NCBI RefSeq assembly: GCF_016086655.4
Contig: NC_052136.2
Location: 53,684,492-53,748,491 of the forward strand
Direction: 5' to 3'
From: Lepeophtheirus salmonis
Lineage: Eukaryota; Arthropoda; Copepoda; Siphonostomatoida; Caligidae
Length of the DNA: 64,000 nucleotides
A model generated the notes under the pieces. It worked only from the letters and a program-made list of their open reading frames with translations. It was not told the origin of the DNA and did no database searches. Every line of letters begins with the position of its first letter. Position 1 is the first letter of the stretch. Positions 51,038-61,975 of the stretch are shown piece after piece. The translations under genes and the position numbers were made by a program.

Positions 51038-51087
51038 ATACAATTTAAAGTAGAGTATTGTTAACAATACTCCACTTTAAATTGTAT
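51038..51087. repeat. 50-bp near-perfect palindrome
   Basis: Arms of 25 bases meet without a spacer at 51062/51063. The left arm ends AAAGTAGAGTATTGTT and the right begins AACAATACTCCACTTT, with a single mismatch (A against G) across the arms. It can extrude as a cruciform or, if transcribed, fold as a hairpin. No gene is adjacent; the T5 transposon ends 277 bases to the left. Confidence 0.95.
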
Positions 51088-54000
51088 ACATTGTATCTAA
51101 AAGGAGTTGAACCCATAAGATTATTATTTTATTTTTTTAAAACATACTTAGCTTAAATTTTCAGATCGTGAAACTTATATATTTAGGTAATTCTAACAAA
51201 TATTCATTTTTGGATAGATAGAAAACATTTTTACGAAAATCACAGATAATAAATCAAAAGCGACCCCATGTTGGATTTATAGGTGATGATGCTATTGTAG
51301 TTATGAAACAAAACGGAGAAATTTGATTAAAATACCAATAAAACTTCATCTCATGCCTATCAAAATGGTTAAGACTAAATTGTGGATAAAAAGCAAGGAT
51401 TTATATTTCAAAAAAATTGTGTGTTAGTACTTCCTCCAAGATGGCTGACTTTTAAAATGCTAATGTAACGAAAAATACCCTACTCTTTTATACATGTATA
51501 CATATATTTATTATTTCATAATACCAATAACTAATTAAATCCACCACTGGATTCCTTGCTTTACCAGGTCCTACACATTATTTACAAGAGAAAGAAAAAC
51601 TTTGCCTATATTAAATACTTTGAAGAGGAAAGACCAGCATTAAATAAAAAGTTTTTGGAACCCTATAGTTACAATAATGTATGTATGGCTTCCAATTCCT
51701 ACTTTGTATATATATGTAGTTAAAAAACAAATATACATTTATGTCAAAGTAATGTATTGTAAGAATAACGATTCATTAAAGTCCCGAAATTATATATAAT
51801 TTATTTTTTTCATTGTTGTCTTTTATATAAACTTATAAATATATATTTATTTGAAAAATCTTTTTTCTTTCTTTAATTTTTTATTTATTTTTTTCTCTTT
51901 ATAAGCAGCGTCGTTTCTTCTACAACATTTTTATAATCTGTATATATGTATTTGTGTATAAGAATTTTAAGATAATAAAAACTTTTTTTATTTTTCTTCG
52001 CAAGTTCCCTTAGGACAAACGACAAAAGTACATACAGACATACACACATTATTGTTATTATTATTAGTATTATTATTCTAACAAGATCAACTTAGAGATA
52101 TACATTCATAAAAAATATAAACATAAATTTCATAAAAACAGTTTGTTTTTGTATTTTGAAAGAAAAGGAAAACAACTTATACCTAAATGGTGTATGTATT
52201 GTTTGTAAAGAAGGGTTTCATTTCGTGGCTTTTGCATAATATCATGGTAAAAGAAAAATATATAGATATTATAGTCATTGAATTCACCTGCTGACCAAAA
52301 ATGCATAACCTAGGGTTGTATCGTTAACAAGGATTTGACTTTCATCCCTAAATCTTAAGGAGATGTCCGAATTGAACACAAAAGTAATTGTATTTAAATT
52401 GACATTATTAAATGACATAGTCATCAATAATCCTCAACCATCGAGGATCCAATACATATAAGAATAATAAAAACTTTATTAGAGGTATAAATTTAACAAA
52501 TGGCTAACTTTTCTTGTATATAAAATACACTTAGAGTTGTACTAAACTAATTCAAAAAATGTTATGCCCCAACTAAAAAAATATCTATATCATCTGCAAG
52601 GTTGTGTAACAGTCTGTACCCTGGAAAAATATAAGCATAGATTGTTTGAGGGCGCTAGTGCGGTGTAAGATAACGTCAACTGTCATGTCCCCCCACTGAT
52701 TTCTAAAAAATGCACTTAGTGAGGAAAACTTTCACAGAGTTGAATTATTTTGACGCAACACGACCCAACTCTCGTATGCCTTATTTACAAACCAAGGTTC
52801 ATGTCCTGTGGGTCAATTTAAGTAATTTATTATAGTATTAGTGAAAAGGATACTATGTAGAGGAAGGCCTAAAATTTGAATATTTTTCAACTAACGATAA
52901 CAGGGACTAGATTGAACAGTACGGGTCTAATTTTAAGCCCCATATTAAGGACTAACACAACTCCAACTTAACACTTAAATGTATTATTTTTATACTAGAT
53001 TATCGATATTTAAAAAAAAAAGGTTTTGGAATTTTGAGTTTATAATTCTGAAATTTTTAAAATCTAAAATAAACGACTGACTGTATTTGCAGATGTTCAT
53101 AAAAATGATTTATTTTTTCCATATAAAACTTCTAAAATTATATTTGTAATTTTAGCACTTTTTGTGATAAGGTAAAGAATTTGCATTTTTTCTGTTTAAT
53201 GATCCATGATTAAATATTTATAATATTTTGGAACAAAAAATGTAAAAATATTCAAATCGAGGAGTCATTAATAAAATAAAATACATACGATGTTACCGGG
53301 TTAAGTGATAAAAAATTAAATTACAAAAATCCTCCACAGCAAATCTTAAAAATTAGGTTGTCACATACATGAGACAAACAAATATTTTGCGCATAATAAA
53401 AAAAAAGTACATGAACATTTAAATTATTTTAGATCGTAAATAATTTTGGCCTGATCGTCAAAATTAATGGTAGCAATGGTCTTTCTGTAAAGAATAAACA
53501 GTGTTTTTATCCACCTTTCCCGCTCCCATACTCCAAATACAAATATTTGGCCAATGAATGATTGAAAAAAAAATTTAGGAGACAAAATTTATTAAACTGC
53601 TTTGACAATCCTCTTAGTTGTTTCATGTGAATGTTTTATGGAACTTTAAGGTATCTCTTTTAGCAAAAGTTTACCCAATTACATTGAAAAATCAAGAATT
53701 TGTTGAAAAAAATCAATTATATCATTCAGTACACAATATGTTTTTGACATATTGACGTAGATCCTAGGCATGAGCTCCCTAAATAGTATATAATCAAGGG
53801 CCTAGTTACGACATGATTGATTGTATGTGTTATATGACCTATATGTATTACTAAATTGCTTATACTAGTGTGTTGTAGTGTAATTTTGAATGTTCCGAAT
53901 TCAAGTAGAGTTAATATTTATTTTCTAAAGAGTTATAATATAAACCTAAAATATAAATTAATTTTAATATAATTTTGCAATATTAAAATGACTTAATAGA

Positions 54001-55613
54001 GTAAATTATGTACCTATGAAGTAATGCTCAACAATTTGCACTGTAAATCAAATCCCTACCTAAACATAACAACATGGTAATTGCTGTATTTATAAGATAA
54101 TAATTACTGTTTTAGCAGTATTTTTAGTAAAGGATTTTTTTAAACTTATAATTTAAAGTGTAATGCATGTCTTGAACGTACTTCCGCGCATAAATATCAT
54201 GCAAAATGATATTTTTTTGATAAATTTTAAAATAAAAAGTACAAACAAAGGGAAAAACTAAAAAATGGACATAAATATACTTTTACTTTTTTTAATAACA
54301 TAATTTTAAATAGATGAACCAATTAGAACAATTCTATTGTTGATAAAAACTACTTTTTAAACACATTTATTTTAATTAAGAAAATAAAAATATAAAATTA
54401 AATTATAAGGAAAAACTTCCTCTATTTTTTTAGACCAAATGCTCTTCCTCCCCCCTACTTTGCCACAAATTGAAAGAATGTTTCAACGTACTCGTACTTA
54501 CAAAAAACCTCCCCTTTGATGTATGAAAGTCCATATATTAATAATAAATTTTATTATTTTTGCAAGGATTCAATTGACATGCGTGTTAAGTTGTAATTCA
54601 TGTTATATTATTATGTGCAATTTTTTCACTTAATATGACTCGACTTGTAATGCATATAATAATTTACTCATTATTGTTGTATTTCTTACAATTTAAATCA
54701 CTTTGCTATATCAACATACGAGTGTATATAACATATATAAATATGACATTTTTCTTTTATCAACAGAAAATAAGAAGTTTTAATGTTACGAACTAAGTAA
54801 AAAAATAGAGAGGTAAAACAAAACCAATTTTTTTTCTCTATTAGCTTTTAATATAACATAATTATAATTGGATAAAATAATAAATAAATAGCAACGAAGA
54901 AAGCATTAATAGTTTTTAATGCCCCTTATGTGTTTTCAATCCTCGATTATTGCTGGAACATATATATTTGAGCTCCTCAGAGAATAAATATTTAAAAATT
55001 ACTTCATGCAAAGGGAATTTTTATCAAGTATTAATTATATGAAATGTGTGTAAAAAAAAGTCTGGTTGCCGAAATGTCAATACAGATTTGAAAAACAAGA
55101 AGGATCAGATATACTAAGCTTTATTTATCCACAAATAAGCAAACAAACGAATAAGAAATCCAAGAAATTGTGAATAAGTAAACATTGCTCAGACTCATTC
55201 ATACCCAATACTAGAATAATAACTAATTAAAAAATATTGAGTGTTTTTGTTGGTTATTGCTTTTTCATCCCTAGCTTTTCTCGAATTTCTCATCATTATA
55301 ATGTCATTTGCGTTGCCCCGATATGCGAAAGATGGTATATTAAGAGCGTCTTCTAATAAAAGGAGATAATAACTTTGTCTACATTAGTTGTTATGGATCG
55401 TAAATATACACCTTAGTAAGTAATTGTGTATGTATTTTGCATTAAAAATACAAACTAGAAGGTAACACTTCAAATCATAAAAAATATTTCAGTGTGATCC
55501 CATATGAATATTCCTAAATCATCAACCATTCCAATGTATTTTTTTCAGCTGTTAAGTTATATTCTAGTATTGCTAGGTAAATATCCTTAGTATTAAATGA
55601 AAAAATTTCCAAG
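51088..55613. other. AT-rich stretch, no recognised gene
   Basis: No gene recognised. GC-richer patches at 52640-52800 and 52900-52970 are unexplained; the latter shares GACTAACACAAC with 4013-4024. Confidence 0.4.
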
Positions 55614-55799
55614 ATGGTGCTCAGACATAACGTCGAACGTGAAAAACGTAGAAAAAACCAATTTTATGAGGATATTTTGGAGAGAAAAAAAAGTATGGAA
55701 CAAAGAAAATGCAAAAAAAAGAAATCCAAGGGTATTATGAAATTGCAACCAATTAATGTATATTTACTTTTAAGAAGAATTCTTTATTTACTTGTCTAG
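55614..55799 (+). CDS. Short basic open frame, possible exon
   Basis: ATG in good context (CAAGATGGT) opens a 61-codon frame whose first 40 residues are strongly basic and charged (VEREKRRKNQFYEDILERKK, then KCKKKKSKG), suggestive of a nuclear or nucleic-acid-binding tail. After about 55735 the composition turns hydrophobic and AT-driven, so a donor near AAG/GGTATT could end an exon there. No family is recognised, and A-rich DNA readily yields Lys-rich frames. Confidence 0.25.
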   Translation: MVLRHNVEREKRRKNQFYEDILERKKSMEQRKCKKKKSKGIMKLQPINVYLLLRRILYLLV

Positions 55800-56902
55800 G
55801 TGTATATTTGTAGTCGATTTTATAAATATTTTAGTTCGTTAATAGATTAAATTCCAGTCACAACTATAGTTTTGATATTTATTGTATAAAATAGAACGAT
55901 GTTTTTTAGTCATTATAAAGTCGTTATTGTGTATTTTGAAATAGGTGACATTGATTTCAGAAACAAAATAGTATACAATTTATGAGCATATATTTAGTAA
56001 ACTCATGAGGATTTGAATTTATGAACATAATATATATATACTTAGATCAACATCGACTCAAAGGGAATCTATGAATAACTAATTTTTTTAGAAAATTCAA
56101 TTATATTAGATTTTAACAAAAATAATATTTATTTTTCCCTCTCTATATAAATAAAAGGAGTTAGATACTTAATAAATGTAGATTTTAAGACTAGGCCTTT
56201 TAGTATATTACATATTTTTATTTTGTTTGTTTCTTTATATGAAAGAAAAAATTCAAGGAGGGCAAACTAACTCTTTAAACTTTATAATCAAAATATTAAT
56301 CTTTTTTTCTTGGACATAGATTATTAAAAAGTTTATTTAGATATATTAAAAAGTAAAAAAGTTCTCTAACATTTTTTTTTGTTTCATTCGAGTAATTGAA
56401 ATTATACTTAATTAAGGATTTTTGTTTGTTGATAGTTGATTCGATGTTGTTAGTAGTAATTTATACTTTGAACTCATTTCATGCGGTGAGGTTCAGCAGA
56501 ATATTTTATTTTAATTTGTTAAGTATATTTATTCTATATATATAGTTTAAGCTAACTTTGGAGGTGCGAAAAAATCAAATCTACATGAGAATAATACTAA
56601 TTTTCATTTTAAAATATATTGTCAACCTTATAAATGTGTTAAGTGAGACAATTCAATTCAGAAAGAAGGCCAAAATCTTTTTTTCTTTTTACTCACAAAT
56701 ATAAAACTAGATTTTTTCATCTTTTTATGAGTAAAACAGACTTATTTCACAAATTAATATTTAATTATATTTAAAGAGTAAATTAAGATGGTATAGTGTA
56801 TGCACTTTTTGTTTGTAAAAATTAAAGAAACCAAAAATTAACGAGTGTAAGTTAAAGTATGTTTGAGAGGAGAAAACATAACTGGTAAATTTTGCTATTT
56901 AT
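55800..56902. other. AT-rich stretch, no recognised gene
   Basis: Nothing recognised. Confidence 0.4.
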
Positions 56903-57025
56903 GGAGGGTTTATACAATTGCGACCCTAAGTTAATTTTTATGTCAATCCTTTTGTTATTCTTATAAAAAATGGAGAAGGTTCTTCCCGAAGAAACTTACC
57001 TCACTAGCAATTGTGTGAACCCTCC
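56903..57025. mobile_element. Short foldback (MITE-like) element
   Basis: GGAGGGTTTATACAATTGC (56903-56921) is inverted at 57007-57025 (GCAATTGTGTGAACCCTCC), with two mismatches in 19. The 85-base interior is non-coding. A TTAT/TTTA-like flank may be a decayed target duplication. It fits a small MITE; the superfamily is unknown. Confidence 0.65.
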
Positions 57026-57133
57026 TTTAGGGGTAAATATGGGCAAAATATTCTATAAATAATGTGTATAACAATTTATAAAATCCTATGTATGTCAATT
57101 ATATTGTAGCTCAATAGTAATCGAAAGAAAATC

Positions 57134-57215
57134 ATGCTTAATTTTGAGCCAGTACTCCCACCTGAAGCTTTTAAAAGAAATAGTAGATCAACGAGAACGT
57201 ACTTGTCTGATATAT
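57134..57215 (+). CDS. Candidate first coding exon (tentative)
   Basis: ATG 57134 opens MLNFEPVLPPEAFKRNSRST and runs to a strong donor-like ATAT/GTAAGA at 57216; unspliced it would stop at 57299-57301 (55 codons). Pro, Glu, Arg and Ser content is unusual for AT-rich chance frames. No domain is recognised and no partner exon was found. Confidence 0.3.
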
Positions 57216-57528
57216 GTAAGATGGTTGTATTACTCAACATCAGAATTCTTAGACATTCTCTAACCTACCCTCTAGAAGTCAACACATATAACGTCACGTA
57301 GAAAGTAAATGTAATTCCGTTCTTTAAACATTCATTATGGATTTATTGCAAAATATGATTCAAATTAATCAGTTAATTAAAATATACAATATATAAAGAG
57401 ATAAATTATCTTTGATGAAGTAGTTACTCAATGATTGATATTTTATTGAAGGAGTTAATCTGAATTAAAAAGCAATCGAATGGGGTAAATTACACCAAAA
57501 GTGGGGGGGGGGAAACAATGTTTATAAG

Positions 57529-57874
57529 CAGTATTTCTCAAATTGCAGGTCGTTCTTCGCCCTTTAGTGGTGCGTGAAGGTTTGAATAGGAGGAAAATAC
57601 GATCCTCTAAATTAAAACTTTGTTGTAAAAATAGGAAATATATACACTTTTAAAATCTGTCAAAACAGATCACGATGCCTGTTATAAAAATAGTTCACCC
57701 GAAAAACTGTGCCATAAAAAAAAGATTATTAAATATCAATATTATAAAAAAAGATCATCGAAAATCTTGGATATTAATATGTCAAACATATTAAATATAT
57801 GATAGAATGTTGTTTCTTTGAGATTTTTATAATTTTTTATGTGCTACGCAAGGTAAAAGTCTTAAGAACCACTA
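57529..57874. mobile_element. hAT-like MITE
   Basis: Left end CAGTATTTCTCAAATTGC and inverted right end (reverse complement TAGTGGTTCTTAAGACTT) both resemble the hAT terminus CAGTGGTTCTCAA. Eight-base flanks TTTATAAG and TTTGAGAG match at 5 of 8, as expected for a decayed hAT target duplication. The interior has GTGGTGCGTGAAGGTTTG, common next to hAT ends, and no coding sequence. Confidence 0.55.
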
Positions 57875-59200
57875 TTTGAGAGGGTTTAGTACATCAACCA
57901 TGTTTCTATTTTGTTACAGTCAAAAATTACTCAAACCTACAAGGGTATTAATATTAATAAAAGAAATAACTGTTTTTAAGTGAAAAAAATATATCACTGT
58001 AATTTGTTTGTAGCTCTTAAATATATATTTTCAACGTTGTTTGATATTGAAAGGTCTTTGAGCATGTAACATTTTTGTTGACTTGTGTAAATCATTAAGG
58101 ACTTGCATGTTGAAGAGGGAGGGGAGAGTTTGACATCATTGATTATATATAGATAAATAGATACTTAGAAGATATATATGTATGTATATATTTATTTAAT
58201 GCAACAAGTTAAAGAAGAAAATGGATCTTATATATTTTTATATACCCTATATATGTAGAAACCTTTGCTAAGTTTTATTTTTATTTTCTTATAATATATA
58301 TAGGAAAAGGATATTGTTGGAAAAACAAATATATAAATATACAGATATAGTTTTGAAAAAATTTCCCCCTCTATTAAATAAACATCTTCATAGACTTATG
58401 TACAAAGCATTCCACCCTTACATACACGCCTAACAAAAATTGAATAATAACATAATAATATATATAGGCGACATACTGAGTTTGAGTGTGACATGTCTTG
58501 GCGCCATGTCCACGCCCTATTTATCTCATTAAGCACTTAATATGACATTTGTGCGAATTTATGAGACTCATGTAATAAAAAAATGAAGGAATTTTCCCTT
58601 AATAGATTCATTCTTTGTAAAGTATGTGTAATCTGTAACTATTCAATTACTGAATCTAAAAGAGTGTTTAGATATTATGACGTTATCAACATGAATGCAT
58701 ATAGAACCAAGTTATATGAGATCGAATAAAAACCTTTTCTCCTAGACTAATCGTATGTACAGCCTACATGGTAATTTAGTTTTGATTTCATTTCTCCATT
58801 ATGAAAGCTGTATTAAAAGAAACTCTGCATGATCTAACCAAAGCTATAAACTAAATGGCAAAATTGTGATTAGTATTTGTTCAAATATATTATCTCTATC
58901 AAAACTTTTCTGCCCTCTAGGGTGCGTTGAATATATTATAATATTATTTGCTATATACCAACTAAACTATACATTGAATTCCCTCATTTTAAGTGAATCA
59001 AGAATTCTACAAAGGTAAGAAAAAATTGCATATCTCACGAGGAAAAAGGCAAAGTAACGTAATCTGCAAAGTGGGGACCCAAAAACTTGCAGTAACATGA
59101 ATAAATTACAAAAACCTGATTTTTATCAAATAAAGACTATACATACAAGTCAAAAATAATTTTTTATATGTTTAAATAGTATATTTAGCTATTTTTTTAT
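57875..59200. other. AT-rich stretch, no recognised gene
   Basis: Nothing recognised apart from a GC-richer patch GTCTTGGCGCCATGTCCACG near 58495. Confidence 0.4.
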
Positions 59201-59699
59201 TCAATATTCCTTTACAACTAATAACAGTATCGACACGCCGCCGAACAGATTGACAGCTCTTGAATTTGAAGTTTGTATCCATTCCCTACAACCCTGTAAT
59301 GATGACAGATAGCAGGATTTTTCACCAAGTCGCCCTAATAGCAAAGTCCATAGAATTGAGGTCAAATCTGGAGGGGCCACATGGATGCAGGCTAAAAGTC
59401 AGATATATTGTTGCTTCTTAAGTTTTGGTTCTTCTTTACTGTATAGGGCTATAATTGACTACTTGATACTGTATGCAGTGTAGATGGAGATGCCTTCTTG
59501 ACATTGTCACCGGCGCGGAGGAGAGTGCACACAAGTGACCTTTTTATGGAAAATCAGAGATTTTCATACTTTAAGACATGTAATTAAAAAACAAATTGTT
59601 TATTTTGTTGCAGTTGTCGTTCGGTTCCATAATGAAATCTTGTTATTAAAAATAAAAGAATACAATCGAAGCTAGTACAAGTTTTGGGTACACACTCTG
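59201..59699 (-). mobile_element. Decayed Tc1/mariner-type transposase relic, family T6
   Basis: On the minus strand the outer end CAGAGTGTGTACCCAAAAC begins at 59699, next to TA (59700-59701). A start codon at about 59632 opens MEPNDNCNKINN. After strong decay, 59380-59215 reads FDLNSMDFAI (the third-aspartate motif), then SCQSVRRRVDTVISCKG, a transposase tail. The catalytic middle is largely missing, and frames are broken. The left inverted end was not found. Confidence 0.6.
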
Positions 59700-59701
59700 T
59701 A

Positions 59702-61490
59702 GTGTATCTCAAAAACGACATCTTGTGAAGAAAGAAGTGTTTCATTAAACAGGGAATATATTCAGGCTAACTAGCACGTTTTACCACTTTGGATGTAACA
59801 AGTTGGGTTAGATGGTTAGATATTACTCCCTGGAGTATGAATATGTAGGATATATATTAAATGATAAAACAAATAATTACTTTAATTTTTACATAGAATC
59901 ACATAAAAATTTAAAAACCCTTATATTTGTAAACAATCATTAGTTTTATCAATTCATTTTTAATATGAAAATATAAATAAATTAATAACAACTTGTTAGA
60001 TTATAAGGAGCTTTCAACATGGCGTCGCTTTGGGTTAATGAGTATACTTTAACACGTCAGTGCAACAGATAGGCATATTGAAATATAAATAATTAATAAG
60101 TATGTGCGGATTCGACTCGTATTTAAATTAACCGAATTTTTTTATTTAAAAATCATGATTAAATTTCCTTTATCAGCTGTTCTATCTACAAATATACGGT
60201 TTATGAAATTAATAATATTACTTTTTTATAGAAATATATATGTTCACTATTGCTGACTCTGTATATAAAAATTATAAGAAATTTTATATTTGAAGATACG
60301 TCAAATTAAGAATTTGCATACGTTGTAGTTATTCGAGTGGAAATCTTCATATAAGCATAGATATGATTGCTTTTTTTTTAATTTTTAACTTTTTATCATC
60401 TATAAAATGTTGTTAGGCTATGAGGGTAAATTTATACTTGAAAGAGTTTTTATTGCGAAAAAAATATTAAGATTAATTAAGAAAACAACGTAAAAACTCA
60501 ACTGAAATATTAAATTTCTAATTAAATTCTTCAATACAACAAACTTTTTATGACCGAATATATTATGTAAATATATATTTAACCATTTTTAAACTACTCA
60601 AGTGAATTTTCCCTCAAAATACTGTATACTCTTTTTATAAAATGATGAATGAGCTCTTCAAATGAATAATTAGAAATTTTTCAAACTAACATAAAATATC
60701 AAAAGAAATACATATTTTGATATAGACATTTGACTTTTTTTCATTGTCAAAATTTGCCTCAAATCTCGAAAAGGTATAAAAATACTTAAATATCAAAATC
60801 AAAAATGCTGAGAAACCTATTCATATGTATGAGTAGTACTTAGTTAAATATTTATGGAATTGGATATGAAGCAAAATATTCTTTTTAATAATTATTATAA
60901 TAAGCAGGTTTTTAATTATAAATGTTTTGACATTTATACACTGAAAAGAACTATACCCTCATGTTATTTACTATTTAAACAAAGATGTCTCAATTTTTAA
61001 GATGTATGTACAATTTTTATACCTATATATACAACATCGCTTGTGTATATTCTTGTGTAAGGATCTGAGAATATAGAAATATATGTATGGTTATGTCAAA
61101 TTTCGTAAATATGTATATATTTTTCTTTCAATCATACACAATATCTATATTTTGATATAAAACTTAATATAGATTCAAAGTAGTTGAATAATACTTTTAT
61201 GTGTTTAATTATTATACATACTCCTGATAAAATATCTCCGAGATGATAATATGTATTCCGCAACGAGACTTATGAGTAGAATTGTATAGTGTAAACATTG
61301 TTGATATGTTAAAAAATGTTAAATCAATCGAAAGTTAACAAAGAAGAGTGGAAAAAATGAATAATGTTTTGGAGAAGTGCATTGTAGAATCTATTTGCAA
61401 TTTGCTTTGACAAGTTATAAATTCTACAAGTAGATTGTATCTTTATATGCTTAAAAATTGCTGCATTTTCACTTAACTAGTCTTGACGTT
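59702..61490. other. AT-rich stretch, no recognised gene
   Basis: Nothing recognised. Confidence 0.4.
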
Positions 61491-61496
61491 GGCTAA

Positions 61497-61610
61497 ATTA
61501 GCTACAAATAGTTATGAGAGGGTAGTACAATAAAATAAACACAAGTCCCAATCTGTATCAAGCGAGGACATAAGTCAGAATTACTCACATATATATCATT
61601 ATTTCTTTTC
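61497..61610. repeat. Dispersed repeat family R1, copy 3 (partial)
   Basis: ATTAGCTACAAATAGTTATGA, followed by AATAAACACAA and GCGAGGACATAAGTCAGAAT, matches copy 2 at 35326-35410 and copy 1 at 613-690. The match fades after about 61610. Confidence 0.5.
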
Positions 61611-61640
61611 TGTCTCTTACTGGGTCTAACACTTATAATC

Positions 61641-61697
61641 AGTGATGGAACGATAAAAAATCCCGAAGCCAATAACGATTTTTTAATATTTTAAAGA
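61641..61697. repeat. Dispersed repeat family R2, copy 2
   Basis: AGTGATGGAACGAT and CGATTTTTTAATATTTTAAA match 7547-7624. It directly precedes (on the plus strand) the 3' end of the helicase relic. Confidence 0.5.
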
Positions 61698-61704
61698 CCA
61701 TAAA

Positions 61705-61975
61705 CTATAATTTTATAATAGGTAAATTTCTATTGTAAAACCTCCTTGTTGTTTCTGTCCATTTGATGTAAATATAATCAAACTTCCAACCCCGTTTGAT
61801 ATTCTTGAAAATGGAACGTATAATGAAAACATCTGACCATGTGAAAATACTGATTTTTGGTAAATATAAAGCAATTTGACCCTGTGATTTTTTTATTGTC
61901 ATTGCTATTACTAACCTGTCTTGTTCCTTCTTCAACCATAATGAAGATTGAAGATACATACTAAGATTAACTCGC
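61705..61975 (-). pseudogene. Helitron/Pif1-type helicase C-terminal relic
   Basis: The minus-strand frame holds LVIAMTIKKSQGQIALYLPK, matching the helicase motif AMTINKSQGQ of Pif1-family and Helitron helicases. It continues with TWSDVFIIRSIFKNIKRGWKF, a decayed form of the following motif (HGQLYVALSRV-type). The stop follows soon after (YNRNLPIIKL), where Helitron helicases commonly end in a VVYKE-like tail. Nothing of the Rep or upstream helicase domains was found beyond 61975, so it is a fragment. Helitron origin is more likely than a host Pif1 gene because of decay and repeat context, but this is not proven. Confidence 0.6.
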
